A stretch of DNA of 64,000 nt from Streptomyces europaeiscabiei (GTDB lineage Bacteria > Actinomycetota > Actinomycetes > Streptomycetales > Streptomycetaceae), in NCBI RefSeq assembly GCF_036346855.1, contig NZ_CP107841.1, positions 7,816,001 through 7,880,000 on the forward strand, written 5' to 3'. The notes under the pieces were generated by a model. The model ran no database searches and was not told where the DNA came from. It was given only the letters and a program-made list of their open reading frames with translations. This document shows, piece after piece, positions 1 to 15,962 of the stretch. The first letter of the stretch is position 1. Each line of letters opens with the position of its first letter. Made by a program: the position numbers and the translations under genes.

Positions 1-281
1 TGGACGCCGGAGAGGTCGGCGCCGCCACCGACGACCCGGAGATCCGGGCGCAGGGCGCCAAGGCCCTGGTGGACGTTTCCCGCGACGGCGTGTTCGGGGT
101 GCCGTACTTCATCCACGGCTCGGAGCCCTTCTGGGGCCTGGACCGGGTCGCCGACTTCGCGGCGACCTTCCCCGAGCACGCCCCGGCGCCCGCCGCGGAG
201 AACCCCGAGCCCGCCGAGCCGGGCCTCGCCCTCGTCGGCGGCCCCGCCTCCGACCTGAGCCACGCGGGAGGCTGCGGATGA
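1..281 (+). CDS. DsbA/HCCA-isomerase-type thioredoxin-fold protein, C-terminal part
   Basis: The open frame enters from the left edge (codons in phase from base 3) and stops at 279-281, so only the last ~92 residues are seen. The segment GVFGVPYF followed by FWGLDRV is the cis-Pro loop and C-terminal helix typical of the DsbA family that includes FrnE and 2-hydroxychromene-2-carboxylate isomerase. These proteins are cytoplasmic thiol or glutathione-dependent oxidoreductases/isomerases. The N-terminal active site is outside the window, so the chemistry cannot be judged. The stop overlaps the start of the next gene (ATGA), implying translational coupling with the free-standing condensation domain and membership in the same biosynthetic operon. 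Family assignment is fairly secure; the role in the pathway is unknown. Confidence 0.75.
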   Translation, partial: DAGEVGAATDDPEIRAQGAKALVDVSRDGVFGVPYFIHGSEPFWGLDRVADFAATFPEHAPAPAAENPEPAEPGLALVGGPASDLSHAGGCG

Positions 282-1732
282 GCACCGCCGTGCCCGCCCT
301 GCCGCTGACCTCGATCCAGGAGGCGATGTGGACCGCGTACCGCATCGCCCCGGACAGCGCCGCCTACAACATCGTGATGCCGCTGCGGCTGAGCGGCCGG
401 GTCGACCCTGTCGCCATGGACGCCGCCGTCACCGCGGTCGGCGAACGCCAGGAGCTGCTGCGCTCCGTCTTCGCCGAAGCTGGCGGACGCCCGGTCCGTA
501 TCGCCTCCGACGCACCCGTCGTACGGCTGGAACTGCGGGACCTCGACGGAATCGACGAGGACGGGCTGCTGCGCGCCGCCGAGGAGGCCGGGGCCCGGCC
601 GTTCCGGCTGGAGTCGGGGACCTTCCGGGTGGTGCTGCTGCGCCGCGCCGACGACGACTGGGCGCTGGTCACCTCCGCCCACCACATCGTCAGCGACTTC
701 ACCTCCCGCTGGCTGCTGGTCCGTGACGTCCTCGACGCCTACGCTGCCCACGCCGCCGGCACCGCGCCCGGCTGGCGCCCGCTGAAGGGCTCGTACACCG
801 AGCACGCGGCGGCGGAGCTGGCCCACACCGCCTCCGAGGCCGGTCTGCGGGCCGCTGTCGCCTGGCGGGAGTCGGTCGCCGGATCGGCTCCGGCCGAACT
901 GCCGCTGGACCGGCCGCGCCCCCGGGTGCGCTCGTTGCGCGGCGACACGGTCGTACGGCGGCTCGCCCCCGAGGCCGCCGACGGGATCGGCGCGGCGGCG
1001 GGCGCGGCGGGCGTGACACCCTTCGCGTACCTGCTCGCCGTGTTCCAGTCGCTGACCCACCGCTGGACCGGGCAGGACGACTTCCTGCTCGGGGTGCCCG
1101 CCTCCAGCCGCTCCGGCCGCGGTCAGCGGGACGTGATCGGCTGCTTCCTCAACACCATCCCGGTGCGAGCCGAGTTCGGGCCCGGCGCCACCTTCCGGGA
1201 CGCCGCCGCGCAGGCCGGTGAGCGGATCATGCGGGGCATGCTGGGCGTGCGCTACCCGTGCGGCCTGGCCTTCCCGCAGGCCACCCTGTTCCGCGCCGCG
1301 CTGTTCCTGGTCCACATGGACCGCATGGAACCGCCGGTGCCCAACGTGCTGCCGGGCCAGGCGGTCGGCCGTGTCATCCCGTACGCCGGTCTCGACATCG
1401 CCCTGATCGACGTACCGCAGCAGGAGGGCCAGCTGGACCTGCTGCTGCGTATCGAGCAGACCCCCGAGGGCGTGACCGCGGTCTTCTCCTACGACACCGA
1501 CGTCCTGGACCGGACGACCGTCGAGCGGTTCGCGGACGGCTATGAGCGGATGCTCACGGCCGCCGTACGGGACCCGGACGCCCGGATCACGGATGTCGAA
1601 CTGGCCGCCGACGCCGACCTGGACGCCGTGCTCGCCCTCGGCTCCGGCGAGACCGGCGCCTTCGACGACTTCAACTCATTCAACTCCTTCAACTCCTTCG
1701 ACTCCTTCGAGAAGGCATGGGACCACCGATGA
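278..1732 (+). CDS. Free-standing NRPS condensation-domain protein
   Basis: This 484-residue protein is a single condensation domain with no adenylation or carrier domain. The active-site motif HHIVSD (HHxxxD, followed by F instead of the usual G) lies near residue 130, so the catalytic second His is present. Later C-domain features (residues 250-300, GVPASSRSG...FLNTIPVR) are also intact. Free-standing C domains act in trans on carrier-bound substrates, for amide or ester formation or for chain release. Because neither NRPS in this window has a thioesterase, this protein is a candidate release or cyclisation enzyme (inference). The C-terminus carries a short NSF tandem (residues ~467-478). 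ATGA overlaps on both sides couple it to its neighbours. Confidence 0.88.
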   Translation: MSTAVPALPLTSIQEAMWTAYRIAPDSAAYNIVMPLRLSGRVDPVAMDAAVTAVGERQELLRSVFAEAGGRPVRIASDAPVVRLELRDLDGIDEDGLLRAAEEAGARPFRLESGTFRVVLLRRADDDWALVTSAHHIVSDFTSRWLLVRDVLDAYAAHAAGTAPGWRPLKGSYTEHAAAELAHTASEAGLRAAVAWRESVAGSAPAELPLDRPRPRVRSLRGDTVVRRLAPEAADGIGAAAGAAGVTPFAYLLAVFQSLTHRWTGQDDFLLGVPASSRSGRGQRDVIGCFLNTIPVRAEFGPGATFRDAAAQAGERIMRGMLGVRYPCGLAFPQATLFRAALFLVHMDRMEPPVPNVLPGQAVGRVIPYAGLDIALIDVPQQEGQLDLLLRIEQTPEGVTAVFSYDTDVLDRTTVERFADGYERMLTAAVRDPDARITDVELAADADLDAVLALGSGETGAFDDFNSFNSFNSFDSFEKAWDHR

Positions 1733-2982
1733 CCACCACCACGATCGCGGTGATCGGCGCGGGCATCGGCGGACTCACCGCCGCCGCGGCCCTGCACCGC
1801 CGCGGCATCGACGTCCACGTCTACGAGCGGGGCGACACCCTGCGCGAACAGGGCGTCGGCATGCACCTGGGCCCCAACGGCACCCGGCTGCTGACCCGCA
1901 TGGGCCTGGCCGGACAGCTCGCCCGGAAGGCGGTGCGGCCCGAGGCCCTGGAGGTCCGCGCCTTCCACGACGGCTCCACGGTGGCGCGGCAGGAGATGGG
2001 CGTCGCCTGGGAGGAGCGGTTCGGGGCCCCCTACCTGACAGTGCACCGCGGCGACCTGCACCGGATGCTCGCCTCGCTGCTGCCCGCCGAGCGGGTGCAC
2101 ACCGGGCGTGAGCTGACCGGCTACGAGGAGGGCTCCAAGGGCGTCACGCTCCGGTTCGCCAACGGCACGGTCGCCCGGGCCTCCGCGCTGATCGGCGCGG
2201 ACGGCGTGCACTCCCTGGTCCGCCGTCGGCTGGCCGGGCCCGAGCGGCCCGTGTACTCCGGCAACAGCGCGCTGCGGGGTCTGGTGGACGCGGCCGTGCT
2301 GCCGGACCTCGACCCCGCGCTGATGTACATGTTCGCGGGCCCCGCCGGGCGCGTACTGCTCTACCCGGTCCGCGGCGGACGGCAGTTCACCTACGTCGCC
2401 GTCGCCCCGGCGCCCGAGGGGCTCGACGAGTCCTGGACGAGCGCGGCCGGGCCCGCCGACCTCGACGCGACGCTGGCCGGATGGGCGCCGCAGGTGCGGG
2501 CCCTCGTCGGCGCGGCGCGGGAGGTGCGCCGCTGGGCGCTGTACGACCGGGCGCCGCTGGAGCGGTGGAGCACCGCCCGCACCACGCTGCTCGGCGACGC
2601 GGCCCACCCGATGCTCCCGCACCACGGACAGGGAGCCAACCAGGCCATCGAGGACGGGGTGGCACTCGCGATCTGCCTCAAGGAGGAGACATCGGGAGCC
2701 GCGGGCATCGCCGCCGCGCTCCGCCGCTATGAAGCGACCCGCCGGCCGCACACGACCCGAGTGCAGCTGGGTTCACGGGACGGACAGCCCACCACAGAGA
2801 AGAGGAACCCCTCTATGAACAACAACCTCAACAACAACGCGAACAGCAACCGCAACGGCAACGGCAACAGCAACGTCAACAACCAGGCCGCCAACATGGC
2901 GTGGGTCCTCGCCAACGACGTCGAGGCCAACCTGAACAACTACAACCGGAACAACAACAACCTGAACAGCAACGCCGCCTGA
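1729..2982 (+). CDS. FAD-dependent aromatic-hydroxylase-type monooxygenase with Asn-rich C-terminal tail
   Basis: Residues 1-~345 match group A flavoprotein monooxygenases: GAGIGG dinucleotide-binding motif near residue 10, the DG motif (DGVHSLVRR) near 160, and the GD motif (GDAAHPMLPHHGQGANQ) near 290. The start at 1729 is preferred over 1717 because it overlaps the stop of the condensation gene (ATGA). The usual final ~30 residues after the YEATRRP helix are missing. Instead the frame runs on without a stop into a 55-residue Asn-rich segment that has its own ATG and ribosome-binding site (see 2815-2982). The product may be a real fusion, or the peptide may be mainly made by internal initiation. 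The substrate is unknown; it probably hydroxylates or oxidises a pathway intermediate. Confidence 0.85.
   Translation: MTTTTIAVIGAGIGGLTAAAALHRRGIDVHVYERGDTLREQGVGMHLGPNGTRLLTRMGLAGQLARKAVRPEALEVRAFHDGSTVARQEMGVAWEERFGAPYLTVHRGDLHRMLASLLPAERVHTGRELTGYEEGSKGVTLRFANGTVARASALIGADGVHSLVRRRLAGPERPVYSGNSALRGLVDAAVLPDLDPALMYMFAGPAGRVLLYPVRGGRQFTYVAVAPAPEGLDESWTSAAGPADLDATLAGWAPQVRALVGAAREVRRWALYDRAPLERWSTARTTLLGDAAHPMLPHHGQGANQAIEDGVALAICLKEETSGAAGIAAALRRYEATRRPHTTRVQLGSRDGQPTTEKRNPSMNNNLNNNANSNRNGNGNSNVNNQAANMAWVLANDVEANLNNYNRNNNNLNSNAA
2815..2982 (+). CDS. Asn-rich 55-residue peptide (internal start, in frame with the monooxygenase)
   Basis: An ATG at 2815 is preceded by AGAGG at 2801-2805 (9-nt spacing) and opens a 55-residue segment in which about half of the residues are Asn, mostly AAC codons. 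The Asn-rich flanks surround a more ordinary central stretch, AANMAWVLANDVEAN. A strong hairpin follows the stop. No in-frame stop separates it from the upstream monooxygenase, so it can be read as a C-terminal tail or as a separate small gene. I recognise no family. It could be a precursor peptide, a low-complexity tail, or a microsatellite-derived sequence that replaced the native monooxygenase C-terminus. The sequence alone does not decide between these. Confidence 0.5.
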   Translation: MNNNLNNNANSNRNGNGNSNVNNQAANMAWVLANDVEANLNNYNRNNNNLNSNAA

Positions 2983-3018
2983 TTGCTCGTCAGCGACGAG
3001 TCCAGGGCAGGCAACCAC

Positions 3019-3050
3019 GAGCCCCCGGCGCCCCTCGGCGCCGGGGGCTC
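3019..3050 (+). terminator. Hairpin terminator after the first operon
   Basis: A perfect 14-bp inverted repeat (3019-3032 and 3037-3050) with a 4-nt loop sits 37 nt after the stop of the monooxygenase/peptide frame. It has no T-run, as is common for Streptomyces terminators. It separates the upstream operon from the promoter of the mbtH-NRPS operon. Confidence 0.75.
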
Positions 3051-3077
3051 GCCCCTGTCCACGGTGTCCTCGGCGAG

Positions 3078-3122
3078 CGTATAGGCGGCCGATAAACCCC
3101 CGATAGCGCTGCGTTCAACCAT
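3078..3122 (+). promoter_or_regulatory. SARP-type activator site and promoter of the mbtH-NRPS operon
   Basis: Three ATA-centred repeats start at 3081, 3092 and 3103, exactly 11 bp apart (GTATAGGC, CGATAAAC, CGATAGCG). A NANNNT hexamer (AACCAT) begins 14 nt after the last ATA. SARP regulators bind direct heptamers at 11-bp spacing with the last repeat about 8 bp from the -10 box. The mbtH start codon is 34 nt further on. The same arrangement recurs at five other sites in the window. Confidence 0.75.
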
Positions 3123-3155
3123 GGGCCACACCTCACCGCGCAGAAGGGATACCCC

Positions 3156-3377
3156 ATGACTGAACACATGAGCGACGAAGACGTGTACCGCGTCGTGCTC
3201 AACGACGAGGAGCAGTACTCGATCTGGTGGGCCGACCGAGCCCTGCCCGCCGGCTGGCACGCCGAGGGCACCGAGGGCAGCCGCGCGGAGTGCCTGGAGC
3301 GCATCAACGTCCTGTGGACCGACCTGCGCCCGCTGAGCCTGCGCCGCCGCATGGCCGAGGCCGGCGCCGGCAGCTGA
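3156..3377 (+). CDS. MbtH-family NRPS accessory protein
   Basis: This 73-residue protein shows the MbtH hallmarks: an N-terminal YRVVLNDEEQYSIW strand, ALPAGW near residue 29 and the closing CLERINVLWTDLRP segment. MbtH proteins bind NRPS adenylation domains and are often needed for their solubility and activity. It is the first gene of the NRPS operon, preceded by AGAAGGG, and sits 32 nt before the first NRPS gene, so it most likely serves the four A domains encoded just downstream. Transcription is expected from the SARP-type promoter at 3078-3122. Confidence 0.95.
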   Translation: MTEHMSDEDVYRVVLNDEEQYSIWWADRALPAGWHAEGTEGSRAECLERINVLWTDLRPLSLRRRMAEAGAGS

Positions 3378-3409
3378 TCCGCACCGCCGATCCCGATGGA
3401 GGAGAGATC

Positions 3410-6400
3410 GTGAACGAGCCTGCGAAGTCGGGACGCGTCCCCGGCCATCTACTGATACTCCCGCTGTTCCGCGCCCAGGCCGCCCGCACCCCGGCCGCAC
3501 CCGCCGTCGTCCGCGCCGACGGCACCGCCGTCACCTATGCCGAACTGGGCGCGCTCGCCGACCGGTTCGCGGCCGGGCTGCGGTCGGCCGGGGTACGTCC
3601 CGGCGACTTCGTCGGGGTGTGCCTGCGCCGCGGCCCGGAACTGGTCGCCGCGTTCCTCGGCGTCTGGCTCGCGGGCGCGGCGTACGTGCCGCTGGACCCG
3701 CGGCACCCTGCGGCCCGCCTGGCGGCGGTCCTCGCGGACACCGGCGACCCGGTCGTCCTCGCCGAGCGGGCCACCGCCGACAGCCTGCCCGGCACCGTCC
3801 GCACGCTGACCGTGGAGGGGATCCAGGGCGTCCAGGGCGCCGAGAGCGCCGAGAGCGCCGAGAGCGCCGAGGGCGAACTGCATCACGAGGGAGTGCAGTT
3901 CGCGGCCGACGCCGACCGGCCCGCCTATGTCCTGCACACCTCCGGCTCCACCGGCCGCCCCAAGGGCGTGCTCGTGCCGCACGGCGGGATCGCCAACCGG
4001 GTGCGCTGGCTGGCGCACCGGCACCGGGTCGGCGCGGGCGACCGCATGCTGCTGAAGACGACCGTCGGCTTCGACGCCGCCGGCCTCGAACTGTTCTCCC
4101 CCCTGATCGCGGGCGGCACCGTGGTGCTCGCCCCCGAGGGCGCCGAGCGCGACCCGGCCGCCCTGCTGCGGGCCGTCACCGACGGCGGCGTGACGATCCT
4201 GCAGGGCGTACCGTCCGTCTACCGCCGCCTCGTCGAGGAGCCCGGCTGGGAACGCGCAGGCGCACTGCGCCTGCTCTTCAGCGCCGGAGAGCCGCTCCAT
4301 GCCGAGCTGTGCCGTGCCCTGCACGAGCGGGTGCCCGGGGCGGAGATCTGGAACACCTACGGGCCCACCGAGGCGTCCGTCGACATCACCGAGCACCGCT
4401 GGGACCCGGCCCAGGACACCGGCGCCGTGCCGATCGGGCGGCCCATCGGCAACATGCGCGTCCTCGTCCTGGACCAGGCCGGGCGCCCGGTGCCCGTCGG
4501 CGTCCCCGGCGAACTGCACGCGGGAGGGGTCGGTCTCGCCCTCGGCTACCTCGGCCGCCCCGACCACAGCGCCGAGCGCTTCGTGCCCGACCCGCACCGG
4601 CCGGGCGCCCGCCTCTACCGCACCGGCGACCGGGCGCGCTGGCGGACCGACGGCGTCCTGGAGTATCTGGGCCGCCTGGACCACCAGGTCAAGGTCAACG
4701 GCGTCCGGATCGAGCCCGGCGAGGTCGAGGCCGCGCTCGCCGCCCACCCATGGGTGCGGGCCGCCGTGGCCGCCGCTGTGCCCGACGGCCGCGGAGGACA
4801 CCGGCTGGTCGCCTGGGTGCAGTCGCGCGGCGAGCCGCTCGGCCCGCAGGAGCTGCGCGCCTTCCTGCGCCGCTCGCTGCCGGAGCCGCTGGTGCCGACC
4901 GCCTACGTGCCGGTCACCGAGTTCTCGCTCACCCCCAACGGCAAGATCGACCGGTCCGCGCTGCCGGATCCGGCCGACGCCGCCGCCGAGACCGCGCACA
5001 TCCCGGTCCGCACCCCCGCCGAGCGGGTCGTCGCCGAGGAGTGGGCGCGGCTGACCGATACCCCGGCCGCCGAGATCGGCGCCACCCACGACTTCTTCCA
5101 GCTCGGCGGCTCCTCGCTGATGCTCAACCAGCTCGCGGCCGGCCTGTCCCGGGCCGCCGGACGGCACCTCCCGGCGACCGCGCTGCTGACCGCCACCACC
5201 GTGGAGCAGCAGGCCGCGCTGCTCACCGCCGGCCGGGCGGCGGACGACACCGCCGTACCCGTGACGCAGCGGTCCGTGACCCCGGTCGCCCGCGACCCGC
5301 ACGGCCTGCCGCTCTCGCCCGGCCAGCAGAGCATGTGGCTGCTGGACCGGCTGCGCCCCGGCAGCGCCGAGTGGAACGCGCCGGTCTTCCTCACCCTGCC
5401 CGCCGAGTACGACGACACGGTCGTACGCCGGGCGCTCAGCGCGCTCGCCGCCCGCCACGAGATCCTGCGTACCCGCTACCTGCTGCGCGGCACCGAGCCG
5501 GTGCAACTCGCCGACCTGCCGGCCGAGTGGGACGTCCGCTTCGCCCGCGCCGACACCGCGGACGAGCTGAACGCGCTGGTGGAGGCCGACTTCGCCGTCC
5601 CCTTCGACCTGGCGCGGGGGCCGGTGCGCCGGGCCCTCGCGGTGCGCGGCCGGGGCACGCTGACCCTGCTGCTGAGCATCCACCACATCGCCTGCGACGG
5701 CTGGACCTCCGTCGTCCTGGAACGCGACCTCAAGGCGCTCGCCGAGGCCGTGCACACCGGCACCGACGCGCACCTGCCCGCCCTGCCCGTCCAGTACGCC
5801 GACCACGCCGCCCACCGGCGCGCCCGGCTGACCGACACCTTCCTCACGGCCGAACTCGCGCACTGGAAGGACGCCCTGGACGGCATCGCCCCGGTCGACC
5901 TGCCCGCCGACCGGCCCCGCCCGGCCACCCGGGACGCGGCCGGCGCCGCGCACACCTTCACCGTGCCGGCCCCGCTCGCCGAGCGGGCCGCCGCGCTAGG
6001 CCGCAGCTGCGGGGCCACCCTGCAGCAGACCCTGCTGACCGCGTTCGCCGCACTGGTGGCCCGGTTCAGCGGCAGCTGGGACGTCCCGGTCGGGGTGCCG
6101 GTCGCCGGACGGCACGGCGACGAGGTCGCCGAGGTCGCCGGCTACTTCCTGAACACGCTGGTGCTGCGCTGCGACGCGCCTGCCGGCACACCGTTCCGGG
6201 AGGCGCTGGTCCGGGTCCGCGACACCGCCCGTAGGGCCTTCGCCCACCAGGAGCTGCCGTTCGACCGGCTGGTGGCGGAGCTGGTCGACACCCGCGACCC
6301 GGCCCGCACCCCGCTCTACCAGGTGATGTTCGACCTCCACGAGGAGGGCCGCACCGGCACCGCGGTCGACGCCGGTGACGTGGCCGCCTTCCGCGGCGCC

Positions 6401-8499
6401 TGGCGCACCGCCCGCACCGACCTGACCTTCGTGCTCCAGCGCCGCCCCGACGGCTCGCTGCTCGGCCTCGCCGAGTACGCCACCGCCCTGTTCGACGCGG
6501 CCACCGTCGAGCGGCTGGCCGACTGCTGGATCCGGCTGCTGGAGTCGGTCACCGCCGACCCGGACCGCCGGCTGGCCGACGCCGACCTGCTGCCCCCGCC
6601 GCTCCGCGCCGAGCTGCTCGGCCGCGGACCCGGCCGGCCGGAGCCCGGCACGGTCACCGGACCCGAGCGGACCGTCGACGCGGCGATCGCCGCGTCGGCC
6701 CGGCGCGCACCGCAGGACACCGCGCTGGTGTGCGGAGGCGAGAGCTGGACGTACGAGCGGCTGGAGCGCCGGGCCGATGCGTTCGCCGCCCGGCTGCGGG
6801 CCGCGGGCGCCGGCGAGGGCTCGGTGGTCGCCGGTCTCCTCGGCCGCACCCCCGACCTGGTTGCCGCGTTCCTCGGCGCCTGGCGGGCGGGCGCCGCCTA
6901 CGTGCCGCTGGACCCGGCCGCCCCGGACGAGCGCACCGCGCACGTCCTGGCGGACGCGGCGGCGGCGGTCCTGGTCACCGACGGCACGCACGCCGCCCGG
7001 CTCACGGGCCGCTTCGAAGGCCGGGTACTGGACGTGGGCACGGTCGCGGAGACCACGCAGACCGCTGCCGGTACGCCCGCGCAGCCCGTCCCGGCGGTCG
7101 CCGACGACCCCTCCCGCCTCGCCTACCTCATGTACACCTCGGGCTCCACCGGGCGGCCCAAGGGCGTCGCCGTCGAGCACGGCTCGCTGCTCACCATGTT
7201 GCGCGCCTCCCAGGCCCACCTGGACTTCGGCCAGGGCCCGGACGACGCCTGGCTGGCGCTGGCGCAGGTCACCTTCGACATCTCCTGCACCGAACTGTTC
7301 ATGCCACTCGTGGCCGGGGGCCGGCTGGTGCTCGCCCGGGAACATGAGCAGCGAGACCACGCGGCCCAGCTGCGGCTGATCGACGAACACGACGTCAGCC
7401 ACCTCCAGGTGGCCCCGACGCACTGGCAGCTGCTGCTGGACGCGGGGCTCGGCCACCGTCCGATCGTCGGCCAGACCGGCGGCGAACCCTGCCCGCCCGC
7501 GCTGGCCCGCGAACTCTCGCGCCGCCTGATGCGGTTCATCAACGAGTACGGGCTGACCGAGACCACCATCGCCGCCACCCGCTGGGACGCCGACGACGCC
7601 GCCACCGGTGTGCCCGTCGGCCGCCCCTACCCGCATGTGACGGCGTACGTCCTCGACGACCGTCTCCAGCCCGTGCCGTACGGCGTCACCGGCGAACTGT
7701 GCGTCGGCGGCGACGGACTCGCCCGCGGCTACCACGGCCGCCCCGGCCTGACCGCCGCCGCCTTCGTGCCCGACCCCTACGGTCCCGCCGGGGCGCGGCT
7801 GTACCGCACCGGCGACCGGGCCCGGATGCGGCCCGACGGCACCCTGGAGTTCGCGGGCCGCGCCGACGGCCAGGTCAAGATCCGCGGCCGCAGGGTGGAG
7901 ACCGGCGAGGTGCAGGGCGTCCTCGTCGAGCACCCGGCCGTCGCCCAGGCGTTCGTCACCGTGCACGGCTCCGGGCCCGAGGCCGCCCTGGTCGGCTACT
8001 GGACGCCCGCCCCGCACGCCGAGCCGACCACCGACGGCGAGCTGCTCGACCACTGCGCCCGTCGGCTTCCCGACTACATGCTGCCCGCCCTGCTGGTGGG
8101 CCTGGAACGGCTGCCGCTGACCCGGCACAACAAGGTCGACACCGCCGCGCTGCCCGTGCCCGACCTGGCCGCCGCGCTCGCCGACGAGCCGTACGGCGCG
8201 CCCGAGGGACCGGTCGAGGAGGCCCTCGCCGAGATCTGGTCCGAGGTGCTGTTCGGCGATCCCGCCGCCCGGCCGGTCGGGGCCCGCCAGGGCTTCTTCC
8301 GCATCGGCGGCAACTCGGTCCGCGCGGCCCGGGTGATCGCCCGCATCCAGGAGGAGTTCGACGTCGAACTGCCGCTGAGCGCCGTCTTCGAGCGGCCCAC
8401 CGTGCGCGGCCTCGCCACCGCCGTGGAAGAGGCCGTACGCGCCGAGATCGAATCGCTCACCGAGGCCGAACTGGCCCTCGCCCAACGGGAGTACCAGCC

Positions 8500-8503
<4 letters not shown>
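3410..8503 (+). CDS. NRPS, domains A-T-C-A-T
   Basis: This 1697-residue synthetase starts at GTG 3410, preceded by GGAGGAGAG. Domain order by motif: A1 (TSGSTGRPKG near 177, NGK near 505), carrier T1 (LGGSS near 565), C (HHIACDG near 757-763), A2 (TSGSTGRPKG near 1243) and T2 (GGNS near 1634). An A-T start without a C domain suggests the assembly line begins here, or that the free-standing C acts in trans. My manual ten-residue codes are A1 about DALQFATVDK and A2 about DITQQGEIAK. Neither is close to a code I can name, so substrates are unassigned. A2 has YGLTE in place of YGPTE. An ESA tandem lies in A1 (residues ~144-154). The stop overlaps the next start (GTGA). Confidence 0.95.
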
Positions 8504-14976
<6,473 letters not shown>

Positions 14977-14990
14977 GGAAGGCTGATCCC

Positions 14991-15962
14991 ATGGACGTCC
15001 GCCGGGACGTGCGCCACCTCATCTCCGTCGACGACCTCACCGACCACGAACTGCACCGCGTCGTCGCACGCGGCGCCGCGTTCTCCGCCGGCCTCGCCGA
15101 CCCGGTCCGCCCGCTGGACGGCCTGGTCACCGGGGTCTACTTCGCCAAGACCTCCACCCGCACCCGGACCGCCTTCTCCTCCGGCGCGCTGCGCCTGGGC
15201 GCCTCCCTCGTCTCCTACGGGCCCGGCGACCTCCAGCTCAACACCGGCGAGACCACCGAGGACACCGGCCGGGTGCTGTCCGGCATGCTCGACGTGCTGG
15301 TGGCCCGCACCGCGGGACCGGAGGAGGAACTGCGCGGCTGGGCGAGCCAGCATCGGATGGCCGTCGTCAACGCCATGAGCGCCGAGGAGCACCCCACCCA
15401 GGCGCTGACCGACCTGACCACCCTGCTCCGGCACTTCGGCCGCATCGAAGGCCTGCGCGTCCTCTACGCCGGAGAGGGCAACAACACCGCGGCGGCCCTC
15501 GCCCTGGCCCTCAGCCGCTACCCCGGCGTTCACCTCGACCTGCGCACCCCGCCCGGCTACGGGCTCACCGCGTCCGTCGCCGCGCGGGCCGCGGCCCACG
15601 CCGTCCGCAGCGGCGCCCGGATCACCGAGCGGCACGACATGGCCGCCCTCGCGGGGGAGTACGACGTCATCTACACCACCCGCTGGCAGACCACCGGCAC
15701 CAGCAAGCCGGACGCGGACTGGCGGGAGATCTTCGCGCCGTTCCAGGTCGGCCCGTGGCTATGGGACGGCTCGCCCCGCGCCGTCTTCATGCACGACCTG
15801 CCGGCCCACCGCGGCGAGGAGGTCACGGCGGACGTCCTGGACGGCCCGGCGAGCATCGCCTTCGCGCAGGCCACCAACAAGATGCACAGCGCCATGGCGG
15901 TCCTGGAGCACACATGCGCCCCGCTGACGGCCCGGGTGCCCGAGATCGCTGCCGCCCGATGA
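14991..15962 (+). CDS. Ornithine/aspartate-carbamoyltransferase-family enzyme of the NRPS pathway
   Basis: This 323-residue protein has the carbamoyl-phosphate site intact: STRTRT near residue 54 and HPTQALTDL near 135. The second-substrate region is altered. The ornithine-binding loop that is normally HCLP reads HDLPAHRGEEV, and the expected SMG loop is replaced around TTRWQTTGTSKP. It therefore probably transfers a carbamoyl group to something other than free ornithine. In viomycin biosynthesis, VioL, a member of this superfamily, carbamoylates an amine on the peptide; a comparable tailoring role is possible here. Its position inside the NRPS operon, overlapping the MFS gene by ATGA, argues against housekeeping arginine synthesis. 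Confidence 0.87.
   Translation: MDVRRDVRHLISVDDLTDHELHRVVARGAAFSAGLADPVRPLDGLVTGVYFAKTSTRTRTAFSSGALRLGASLVSYGPGDLQLNTGETTEDTGRVLSGMLDVLVARTAGPEEELRGWASQHRMAVVNAMSAEEHPTQALTDLTTLLRHFGRIEGLRVLYAGEGNNTAAALALALSRYPGVHLDLRTPPGYGLTASVAARAAAHAVRSGARITERHDMAALAGEYDVIYTTRWQTTGTSKPDADWREIFAPFQVGPWLWDGSPRAVFMHDLPAHRGEEVTADVLDGPASIAFAQATNKMHSAMAVLEHTCAPLTARVPEIAAAR

Noticed and set aside
2815..2982. Lanthipeptide, lasso or thiopeptide precursor
   Set aside because: No Cys or Thr/Ser-rich core, and no maturation enzyme (LanB/M, lasso cyclase, YcaO) is in the window; kept only as an unexplained Asn-rich peptide.
14991..15962. Housekeeping ornithine carbamoyltransferase
   Set aside because: It is within the NRPS operon, overlaps the MFS gene, and its ornithine-binding loops are altered.
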